Source of the DNA: Candidatus Niyogibacteria bacterium RIFCSPLOWO2_01_FULL_45_48
GTDB taxonomy: Bacteria > Patescibacteriota > Minisyncoccia > HO2-45-28
DNA length: 33,736 nt
Assembly: GCA_001819395.1 (NCBI GenBank)
Contig: MHMQ01000031.1
Span: 1 to 33,736 of the forward strand
Reading direction: 5' to 3'
Below are positions 10,016-17,785 of the stretch, piece after piece. A program made the translations under genes and the position numbers. Under the pieces are notes generated by a model. It ran no database searches and had not been told where the DNA came from. It saw only the letters and a program-made list of their open reading frames with translations. Within the stretch, counting starts at the first letter, position 1, and each line of letters begins with the position of its first letter.

Positions 10016-10759
10016 ATGTGGAAAAATAAAAAAATATCGGTTGTTTTTGCAACTTACCGGGAAAAGGAATCAATTCGCAGGGCAATTGAAGATTTTTTGG
10101 CGACGGGTTTTGTTGATGAAATTGTTGTGGTCAACAACAACGCGGAGCCGGGCACGGACGAAGAGATAAAAAAAGCAGAAGATCCGCGGATCAGGCTCAT
10201 ATATGAAAAAAAGCAGGGCATGGGTTTTGCTTTTCAAAAAGGTTTAGAAGAGGCGACCGGGGATTGTGTTGTTTTGTCGGAACCGGATGGCACATTTGAA
10301 GCCTCGGACATTGAGCGTTTTTTGGTTTACGCCAAAGATTTTCCGGCTGTTTTTGGGACTCGCACAAACCAAAGCGCTATTTTGGAAGGCGCGGCAATGG
10401 GTTTATTTCGAAAACTTGCCAACGTTTTTGAGGCAAAAATAATTGAGGTTTTCTTTGCGACTAACGCTCTGACTGACATCGGCTGTATCTACCGTCTGCT
10501 TCATAAAGATGTTATTCAAAAAATCAAACCCTTTTGGCGGGAAGGCGGCGCTCTTTTTCCTACAGAGATTCTTTTGCTTGCGGTATCCCAAAGGGTGAAT
10601 TTTATTGAAATTCCGATCACATTCAAAGAAAGGGTGGGGGAATCAACCATGACTAACAACCGGCTTAAGCTCGCAAAGTGGGGGCTTTATATTCTGTGGT
10701 TTATAATTGTTTTCTGGATCCGCTGGATCCCCGGCTCTTTAAGGGTTGCAAAAAAATAA
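10016..10759 (+). CDS. Family 2 glycosyltransferase
   Basis: KISVVFATYREKESIRRAIEDF..EIVVVNNNAEPGTDEEI..VLSEPDGTFEASDI. Confidence 0.85.
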   Translation: MWKNKKISVVFATYREKESIRRAIEDFLATGFVDEIVVVNNNAEPGTDEEIKKAEDPRIRLIYEKKQGMGFAFQKGLEEATGDCVVLSEPDGTFEASDIERFLVYAKDFPAVFGTRTNQSAILEGAAMGLFRKLANVFEAKIIEVFFATNALTDIGCIYRLLHKDVIQKIKPFWREGGALFPTEILLLAVSQRVNFIEIPITFKERVGESTMTNNRLKLAKWGLYILWFIIVFWIRWIPGSLRVAKK

Positions 10760-10790
10760 AATACCTGTTATTATAATCGCGGTTTAAGTC

Positions 10791-10811
10791 CTCTGATTTT
10801 TAAAAATCAGA
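10791..10811. promoter_or_regulatory. Perfect inverted repeat immediately upstream of the HD-gene ribosome-binding site
   Basis: TCTGATTTTT-T-AAAAATCAGA (10-bp arms); TATAAT at 10771-10776 lies upstream; AAGGGAGG SD follows. Confidence 0.6.
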
Positions 10812-10826
10812 AGGGAGGCAAGCGCG

Positions 10827-12026
10827 GTGGATCTGGAAATCCTGAAGGACGAGGAGTCGGCTTATCAGAGAGTTTTGGAAATACGGTCTCAATTTCGTCC
10901 GGAACTTTTTGCAGAAGCTTCTTTTGCATTACCCAAAGATCGCGAGTATGCGTTTGCATATTCCAGCGACATTACCCTGCGAATTCTTTCATATCTTGAA
11001 GTAGCCGGAATTCCGTTTAATCAAGCGGATCCGGGACACGGGATAGGGCATTGGATTCGCGACCTTATTAACGCGCATCTTTTGCTGGAAAAACTTGAAT
11101 TTGAGCCGGTCCATATTCTTACCGGAATGGCGGGCGGAGCGCTGCATGATATTGGTTGCGCATTCGTGCCCCGCTATAACGAGCCGTCTACACCGCTTCG
11201 TCACGCCGAAGTATCGGGCCTTGTTTTGGATCAGATTTTTTCCGAATGCGATTTCGGCCTAACCCGCGCCCAAAGGCTGTTAATTCAATGGGCCGTGATG
11301 GCTCACACCCTCTATTCTGTTCCGCAAAAAGTGATGTGGCGCGGACGCGAATTCATTACGGAGCCATATCTTGATTTAGACAAAGACCAAAAACCGCTTT
11401 ACGGCATTTGGATCGCGCGCTGGGTTGACAGTTTTGAGGCTCATGGCTCGGAAACGTTTCCCGCACGTCACTGGATTACGCTTTCTGAAGAACACAAGGA
11501 TTTTAACGACAGACAGTTTTTTGCCGTCAAGTTTTCGGAACATGTTCGTCTAATTCTTCGCACACAAGAAGAAATTGAACGGGACCACGGCAAGTATACG
11601 ATGCTTGAACATCTGCGAAGGCTTAATAACGACCAGGCGACTATCCACAGAAAGCATGATTTCGGGAGAACGCTGAAAATTATGGAAACAAAAAGGGAGC
11701 GGATGCGCGGATTTCTTCGAGGGGTTACGGAACCGCTAAAGTTGTTTACGGAAAAAGAGCGCGTCCGTATTGCCGAAAGATGGACATCTTTTTTGAGTAA
11801 TGTAATTGAACCCAGTCAGGCTGGGTTAAACGCGGCGGGTAAACTCGAAAAAATGTTTTTCTCTCTGGATTCAAAAATTCAAAACGCGTGGTGCAACGGT
11901 TTTGAAATTGCCATTCAAGATTATGAGAATTGGCGCAAAGATTTAATCCGGATTTTTGCTGGGCGGGGTTTGACGCTGGATCTTTATAATCTTCCTTTTG
12001 TTGGAGATAGTATAATTTCGGGATAA
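10827..12026 (+). CDS. HD-domain protein (putative phosphohydrolase), GTG start
   Basis: GHGIGHWIRDLINAH..GMAGGALHDIG..RHAEVSGLVL..WAVMAHTLY; strong SD GAAGGGAGG before GTG. Confidence 0.65.
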   Translation: MDLEILKDEESAYQRVLEIRSQFRPELFAEASFALPKDREYAFAYSSDITLRILSYLEVAGIPFNQADPGHGIGHWIRDLINAHLLLEKLEFEPVHILTGMAGGALHDIGCAFVPRYNEPSTPLRHAEVSGLVLDQIFSECDFGLTRAQRLLIQWAVMAHTLYSVPQKVMWRGREFITEPYLDLDKDQKPLYGIWIARWVDSFEAHGSETFPARHWITLSEEHKDFNDRQFFAVKFSEHVRLILRTQEEIERDHGKYTMLEHLRRLNNDQATIHRKHDFGRTLKIMETKRERMRGFLRGVTEPLKLFTEKERVRIAERWTSFLSNVIEPSQAGLNAAGKLEKMFFSLDSKIQNAWCNGFEIAIQDYENWRKDLIRIFAGRGLTLDLYNLPFVGDSIISG

Positions 12027-12053
12027 GACTGCCATTATTGGCGGTCTTTTTTT
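12025..12053 (+). terminator. Rho-independent terminator
   Basis: AAGACTGCC-ATTATT-GGCGGTCTT followed by a T tract. Confidence 0.85.
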
Positions 12054-12077
12054 ATGAAAACAGAGAACCGGAAGGTC

Positions 12078-12107
12078 TTGACCTTTTGTTCTTTCCGAAG
12101 TTAATAT
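12078..12107 (+). promoter_or_regulatory. Sigma70-type promoter, predicted leaderless
   Basis: TTGACC (12078-12083), 18-nt spacer, TAATAT (12102-12107), 6 nt, then ATG at 12114. Confidence 0.6.
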
Positions 12108-12113
12108 ACGTTA

Positions 12114-12554
12114 ATGGATTTGGTTAAAAGTTACCGTGTGGCCCGCATTTCAACTCTAAATAAGAAAACCGGCAATATAAACGGCATGCTGGCTCCGCTC
12201 TGGAAAGATTACGACCCGATTGAGAAACTCGTTCCTAAATATATATATTACACCACCTGTTCTCAAGGTGAGGACAAGGGGCCGTATTTGCACAAAAAAA
12301 GAAGAACCCTTATTGCGTTAGTAGAAGGCAGGATTATTTTTGTGTATAAGGACGGGGAAAAATTTTCTGAAATTGCACTTACCTCGGATGAAAATATAAC
12401 AATGCTCGATGTGCCCAGCGGAGTGGGTTATTTAATCAGGAATACGTCTGATGACGTCGCGCGGTTAGTCAATATTTGCGACCATCCGTGGCGGGAGAAT
12501 GACAACGAAACGGAAAGCCCGGACTTTAATGAATATTATGGAGGATCAAATTAA
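12114..12554 (+). CDS. Cupin-like protein, possible WxcM/RmlC-type sugar isomerase/epimerase
   Basis: GPYLHKKRRTLIALVEGRIIFVYKDG..DVPSGVGYLIRNTSDDVARLVNICDHPW; located directly before rmlB. Confidence 0.6.
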   Translation: MDLVKSYRVARISTLNKKTGNINGMLAPLWKDYDPIEKLVPKYIYYTTCSQGEDKGPYLHKKRRTLIALVEGRIIFVYKDGEKFSEIALTSDENITMLDVPSGVGYLIRNTSDDVARLVNICDHPWRENDNETESPDFNEYYGGSN

Positions 12555-13569
12555 AAAAAATTCTAAAACTGTTCTGGTAACCGGCGGGCTGGGTTTTATC
12601 GGCGGGCATTTTATTGATCTCTTGCTTGAAAACGGCTTTGCGGTGGTGAACGTTGATAAAATTACTTACGCTTCAAATCCGAAATTAAACGACGTGTTTT
12701 CGGGCAATTACCCCGAGAAATACAGATTTATAAAAAAAGACATCAACGATTTGGAAGAATTGCCGTATGCCGATTACATCGTCCATTTCGCGGCCGAGTC
12801 GCATGTTGATAATTCCATTATTGACGGCATGGTTTTTACCAGAAGCAATGTGTTTGGCACGCAAAACTTGCTTAATTTGCTCGCGAAGACGCGCGGCAAA
12901 AATTTAATGCACGAATGGCCGATGAATCAGCCCGAGTTCATTCATATCAGTACGGATGAGGTTTTTGGCGATATTGAAACCGGCTTTTTTAAAGAGGATG
13001 ACCGGCATAATCCTTCTAATCCGTACGCCGCGTCAAAGTCCGCGGCAGAAATGCTTGTTGTGGCCTACGGCCGCACATACGGGATACCGTATAAAATAAC
13101 CCGATCGACGAATAATTACGGCCCAAGACAGCATCCGGAAAAACTTGTTCCTCACTGCATAACGCGGGGGATTTCGGGAAATAAAATAAGAATTCACGGG
13201 GCCGGGAATCAAAAACGTAATTGGATACATGTGGAAGATAATTGCCGGGCGATTTTTAAAGTCATGCTGGAAGGCAGGCCGGGAGAGATTTATAATATTT
13301 CGTCTCCCGAAGAATATTCGGTTAATGATATTGCCCGCATGGTGCTTGAGAAGCTGGGCAATCGGGCCGATACGGCCACAGTGGATCACGTTCAGGACCG
13401 TTCCGGCCAAGACGTGAGATACGCGCTTGACTCCGCCAAGATAAAGGAAAAGCTCGGCTGGTCGGCGCGGTCCACTTTTCAAGACTCCGTCGGGGATATT
13501 ATTGAGTACTATAAGCAGAACCACGGCAATCCGCATAATGGGCCGCATGAAGGAAATATCGTTCTTTGA
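12538..13569 (+). CDS. rmlB: dTDP-glucose 4,6-dehydratase
   Basis: TVLVTGGLGFIGGHFIDLL; HISTDEVFGDI; NPYAASKSAAEML; TRSTNNYGPRQHPEKL. Alternative starts 12499/12529. Confidence 0.92.
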   Translation: MEDQIKKNSKTVLVTGGLGFIGGHFIDLLLENGFAVVNVDKITYASNPKLNDVFSGNYPEKYRFIKKDINDLEELPYADYIVHFAAESHVDNSIIDGMVFTRSNVFGTQNLLNLLAKTRGKNLMHEWPMNQPEFIHISTDEVFGDIETGFFKEDDRHNPSNPYAASKSAAEMLVVAYGRTYGIPYKITRSTNNYGPRQHPEKLVPHCITRGISGNKIRIHGAGNQKRNWIHVEDNCRAIFKVMLEGRPGEIYNISSPEEYSVNDIARMVLEKLGNRADTATVDHVQDRSGQDVRYALDSAKIKEKLGWSARSTFQDSVGDIIEYYKQNHGNPHNGPHEGNIVL

Positions 13570-14383
13570 TCAGGACAAGGTCCTCATTACGGGCGCTCGA
13601 GGCATGGCCGGCAGTTATTTGAATTTTGGGATAAAAACAGATCGCGAATCTCTGGACGTGACCGATTTAAAAATGGTTCTGGATGCCGGCCGGAAGCATA
13701 AGCCGAAAGTTATTATTCATCTCGCCGCCCAAACTGATATGGACAAGTGTGAAAACGATCCGGATCATGCGTATAAAATTAACGCCATTGGGACATATAA
13801 TATGGCCGAGCTCGCGAAAGAGATTGGAGCAAAGATGGTTTATGTTTCAACCGGAGGGGTTTTTGACGGAAAAAAGGATGGTTTGTATGGGGAAGACGAC
13901 ACTCCAAATCCGCAGACGTATTACGGACGCTCCAAGTATTTGGGCGAATTAATAGTGCGAGGCATGCTGAATGACTATATTATTGCGCGCACCTGCTGGC
14001 TTTTTGGCGGCGGACCGGGGAAGGACAAGAAATTTATTTCAAAAATTATCAGCCAGTTTGAAAAAGCCGAAATTAAAGCGGTTGACGACCAGTTCGGCTC
14101 GCCGACTTTCGCGAAAGATTTTATAAAGACGCTTTGCGGTTTAATTAAGGACGGCAAAACCGGAATTTTTCATATTGTTAACGGCGGGGCGTGTTCTCGT
14201 TTTGAGGAGGCGAAAGAGGCGGTAAAAATTTTGGGAGCAAAAACAAAAATAACACCCGTTTCCTCGGACAGCTTTCCGGAAAAAACACCGGTGATTTTTA
14301 ATCAGGGCCTTATTTCACGCGCCGTTTCACTGCGCCCTTGGCAGGAGGCATTACGGGAATATATTGAAAAAGAATGGAAGTAG
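13547..14383 (+). CDS. dTDP-4-dehydrorhamnose reductase-like SDR
   Basis: KVLITGARGMAGSYL; VIIHLAAQTDMDKCENDPDHAYKINAIGTYNMAELAKE; YYGRSKYLGE; ends ISRAVSLRPWQEAL. Confidence 0.85.
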   Translation: MKEISFFDQDKVLITGARGMAGSYLNFGIKTDRESLDVTDLKMVLDAGRKHKPKVIIHLAAQTDMDKCENDPDHAYKINAIGTYNMAELAKEIGAKMVYVSTGGVFDGKKDGLYGEDDTPNPQTYYGRSKYLGELIVRGMLNDYIIARTCWLFGGGPGKDKKFISKIISQFEKAEIKAVDDQFGSPTFAKDFIKTLCGLIKDGKTGIFHIVNGGACSRFEEAKEAVKILGAKTKITPVSSDSFPEKTPVIFNQGLISRAVSLRPWQEALREYIEKEWK

Positions 14384-15603
14384 ATTTTATACATAAAAAT
14401 GAATGCAGAATTTGCGGCGGTACCGATATCGTTCGGGTGCTTGATTTGGGCTCAATGCCTCCGGCAAACGCTTTTTTAAAAAAAGATGATTTGGAAAAAG
14501 AAGAGCGAATTTTCCCGCTCGCCGTTTATTTTTGTAAAGACTGCGGACTTTTACAGCTTTTGGACGTTGTTAATCCGAAAATATTATTTGGAAACTACCA
14601 TTATATGACGTCCACAAGTCCTCCGCTTGTCCGGCATTTTGTCGGGTCGGCCGCTATCCTTGCCAAAAAATTTATTAAAGAAAAAAGCGATCTGGCGGTT
14701 GAAATTGGAGGAAACGACGGCGTATTGCTTCATGAGTTGAAAAATTCTTGCACGGTTTTGAATGTTGAGCCGTCAAAAAATATCGCCGAGTTATCCAGAG
14801 AACGCGGGGTTGAAACACTTAACGAATTCTTTACGAGCGATGTTTCCAAGATAATTTTAAGAAAGCATGGCCCGTCTCGGCTGATTGTTGCCAATAATGT
14901 AATAGCCCATATAGACGACATTCAGGACGTTTTTCGTGGAGTGTCGGAGCTTTTAACCGATGACGGGACTTTTGTTTTTGAGACGCACTGGGTCGGAAAT
15001 TTGATTGGTGAAGGCGGGTTTGACCAGATTTACCACGAACATCTTTGTTATTTTTCTCTGCGCCCGCTGATTTTTTTGGCTGAAAAATTTGGATTAAAAA
15101 TCTTTGATGTCGAGCTTATTCCGGTGCATGGCGAATCGCTCCGGGTGTATGCGGGAAAAAAACAAAAGGTTTTCGATTCGGTTGCGGCGCTTTTGAATAA
15201 AGAAAAAGAGCTGGGCCTTCACGACCCGGAGACATTTTTAAGTTTTTCAAAAAAGGTTGAAAAAAACAAAAAAGATTTGACCGACTTATTAACTCGGCTA
15301 AAAAAAGAAAAAAAGGGCATTGCCGGTTACGGAGCTACGGCAAAAGGCAATACGCTTTTAAACCACTTCGGAATAGACAACAAAACGATTGATTTTATCA
15401 GCGATACCACTCCTCTTAAACAAGGGCTTTTTGCGCCCGGCTCTCATATACCGATTTATTCCAGAGAATCTTGGCCTCGAGTTCCCGATTATTTTCTTTT
15501 GCTTGCCTGGAATTATGCCGATGCTATAATCGCAAAAGAAAAAGAATACAGGGATAAAGGAGGAAAATTTATCATTCCGGTTCCCGAAGTTAGAATTGTT
15601 TAG
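14374..15603 (+). CDS. Class I SAM methyltransferase, sugar C-methyltransferase type (NovU/TylC-III-like)
   Basis: N-term Zn motif CRICGGTDIVRVLDLGSMPPANAFL..CKDCGLLQL; SAM motif VEIGGNDGVLL; C-term GYGATAKGNTLLN. Confidence 0.88.
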   Translation: MEVDFIHKNECRICGGTDIVRVLDLGSMPPANAFLKKDDLEKEERIFPLAVYFCKDCGLLQLLDVVNPKILFGNYHYMTSTSPPLVRHFVGSAAILAKKFIKEKSDLAVEIGGNDGVLLHELKNSCTVLNVEPSKNIAELSRERGVETLNEFFTSDVSKIILRKHGPSRLIVANNVIAHIDDIQDVFRGVSELLTDDGTFVFETHWVGNLIGEGGFDQIYHEHLCYFSLRPLIFLAEKFGLKIFDVELIPVHGESLRVYAGKKQKVFDSVAALLNKEKELGLHDPETFLSFSKKVEKNKKDLTDLLTRLKKEKKGIAGYGATAKGNTLLNHFGIDNKTIDFISDTTPLKQGLFAPGSHIPIYSRESWPRVPDYFLLLAWNYADAIIAKEKEYRDKGGKFIIPVPEVRIV

Positions 15604-15610
15604 TTGTTTT

Positions 15611-16513
15611 ATGAATTGCCCTATTTGCGGATTTTACTCTGAAGATTCATTAACCGCCGCGCGCTTGCCCCGTTTTTTCCGGTGTCCGAATTGTTCGGGC
15701 TATTTCCATCGCGAAAAAAACATTCCCCGCTATGAGGAAACATATTTTTTTGAAAAAACAAAACCTTCTGTTTTCGGCCGTGTTGTTTCCAAATTATTGG
15801 GTGTTTTTTCCGTTTTATATTTAGAAAGAATTAAAAAACTTCTTTCCCAAAAAAACGGGCTTATTCTTGATTACGGGTGCGGGGACGGAAGGCGCGTTTC
15901 GTATTTAAATAAAAAAGGATTTTACGCGGACGGATATGATCCGTCGGAATCCGCCGTGCGTTTGGCGCAAAAAAACAGCATATCGGTATTTTCCGAAATA
16001 CCGCAAAAGAAGTACGATTTAATGATGTTTTGGCACAGCCTTGAACACTCGGATCAGCCGTTTCTAGATATTCAAAATTGCAAAAAATATCTTTCCGCGA
16101 ACGCCAAACTTCTTATAGCCGTTCCGAACGCGGATAGTTTTGGGGCTTGGATCGCCCGCGATCGATGGTTTGGATACGACTGGCCGTTTCATCGCGTTCA
16201 TTTTACGCCCGAGGCCGTAAAGGTTTTATTGGAAAAAAACGGCATCCGCCTTTTATCCGTTGACTATTTTAATCCGGAATACACGTTGGCTTTTACGGCC
16301 CAGACCTTTTTAAATCTCTTTTTGCCGAAGAATGTTTTTTATAGCGCGGTTTCCAACAGGCGAAAAGAATTCGGCGGATTTAAGACCGCCTCGCTAAGTG
16401 CGCTGTCTTTGGCACTGCTTTTGATCTTTTCTCCTTTTTTGCTTATTTTTTATATCATAGAACTTATTGCCAAGAAAACCGGATCAATTATTGTGATTGC
16501 CCAAAACCAATAA
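15611..16513 (+). CDS. Zinc-ribbon class I SAM methyltransferase with C-terminal membrane segment
   Basis: MNCPICGFYS..FRCPNCSGY; ILDYGCGDGRRVSYL; WHSLEHSDQP; hydrophobic C-term. Confidence 0.82.
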   Translation: MNCPICGFYSEDSLTAARLPRFFRCPNCSGYFHREKNIPRYEETYFFEKTKPSVFGRVVSKLLGVFSVLYLERIKKLLSQKNGLILDYGCGDGRRVSYLNKKGFYADGYDPSESAVRLAQKNSISVFSEIPQKKYDLMMFWHSLEHSDQPFLDIQNCKKYLSANAKLLIAVPNADSFGAWIARDRWFGYDWPFHRVHFTPEAVKVLLEKNGIRLLSVDYFNPEYTLAFTAQTFLNLFLPKNVFYSAVSNRRKEFGGFKTASLSALSLALLLIFSPFLLIFYIIELIAKKTGSIIVIAQNQ

Positions 16514-16516
16514 TTT

Positions 16517-17785
16517 GTGTGGAAAAAATATAAAACAGAAATTTTAATTTTTTGTCTCGCGTTCGGGGTCCGTTTTATCTACGCGATGGCGGTTTGGTTT
16601 TTGTACGGACAGCATCCGTTTATCGCGTATTCAGACGCGGAATCATTTATCAGGGCCGCGGAAAATATTTTATCCCATGGCGTTTTTAGCGAATCGTATA
16701 GCGCCCCCTTTATTCCCGACTCTTTGCGCACCCCCGGATACTCTTTATTTTTGGGTCTTTTTTTGTGGCTTAAAGTTTCGTTTGCGGGGATAGCTATAAT
16801 TCAGAATTTTTTTGCGGGCATTACGGCCGTTTTAATTTACCGGCTCGCGAAATTATTGTTTTTTTCCGGATCGGCCGGGGTTGTTGCCGCCCTAATTTTT
16901 TCTTTGGAGCCGGTATCAATCTACTGGAGCAATTTGCTGATGTCGGATAGTCTTTTTGGTTTTCTTCTGATTTCGGCGGTTTATTTATTTGCCAAAAATC
17001 GTCTTTATTGGTTTGCGGCCGTATTGGGGCTCTCCGCGCTCGTAAGGCCGGTAGGATTGTATTTTTTTCCTCTTTTTTTGACGGCATACTCGCTGCGCGT
17101 TTATTTTGAAAAATCGCAGAATATTTTTTCCGTGTCTAAAAAAGCCCTGATCATGATTTGCGTATTTTTGGCCGTCCTTTCCCCGTGGTTTTTGAGAAAC
17201 AAAATCGTTTTTGACTCGTGGGAGTTTTCCAGCGCCGGCTGGGTGAATTTAACCATATTTACTCTTTCGGAGTTCGGACGCCAGAACCAAATCCTCGTTT
17301 TAATACCCAGCATGGCGCCGGATTATCCCGGACGCGGCGCCACATACGAGGACGATCGCGATCTTAGAAATATAAATTTTTATAAAAATCAGTTCACTCG
17401 GATTGTTTTTGGCCATCCGTGGGAGTATTTTAAATTTCATTTTGGTTCGGCTGTTAAGGTTTTTAATTATCACGGCTATCAATATTTGGCAAAAGAAGTA
17501 TTACAAGCAAAAATATCCGGATTTTCGGATAGAGCTGCGTATTCAGCGGTATCCGCCGGAAACGCGCTTTGGCTTTTAATTTACGGATTCGCTGTTTTTG
17601 GGTTTTGGAAAAGGGAGGCGCGTTTCTGGCAGATATTTTTTGCGGCGCTCATCATCCTCAATGTGTTGTTGTTGGGGAATAACGGGCTCATGCAGGGAGG
17701 GCGCTACTCTTTACCGGTGATGCCTTTTGTGTTATTGTTGGGTGGATACGGGATATGGATATTCAAAAAATCATTCGATACTTAA
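16517..17785 (+). CDS. Polytopic membrane glycosyltransferase (GT39/ArnT-like), GTG start
   Basis: Multiple hydrophobic segments; N-term FGVRFIYA..SDAESFIRAAENILSHG..RTPGYSLFLGLFL typical of PMT/GT-C N-terminal loop. Confidence 0.7.
   Translation: MWKKYKTEILIFCLAFGVRFIYAMAVWFLYGQHPFIAYSDAESFIRAAENILSHGVFSESYSAPFIPDSLRTPGYSLFLGLFLWLKVSFAGIAIIQNFFAGITAVLIYRLAKLLFFSGSAGVVAALIFSLEPVSIYWSNLLMSDSLFGFLLISAVYLFAKNRLYWFAAVLGLSALVRPVGLYFFPLFLTAYSLRVYFEKSQNIFSVSKKALIMICVFLAVLSPWFLRNKIVFDSWEFSSAGWVNLTIFTLSEFGRQNQILVLIPSMAPDYPGRGATYEDDRDLRNINFYKNQFTRIVFGHPWEYFKFHFGSAVKVFNYHGYQYLAKEVLQAKISGFSDRAAYSAVSAGNALWLLIYGFAVFGFWKREARFWQIFFAALIILNVLLLGNNGLMQGGRYSLPVMPFVLLLGGYGIWIFKKSFDT

Noticed and set aside
10708-10732. 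CTGGATCCGCTGGATCC direct repeat
   Set aside because: Very short, within a GT2 coding end (WIRWIPG); no independent support.
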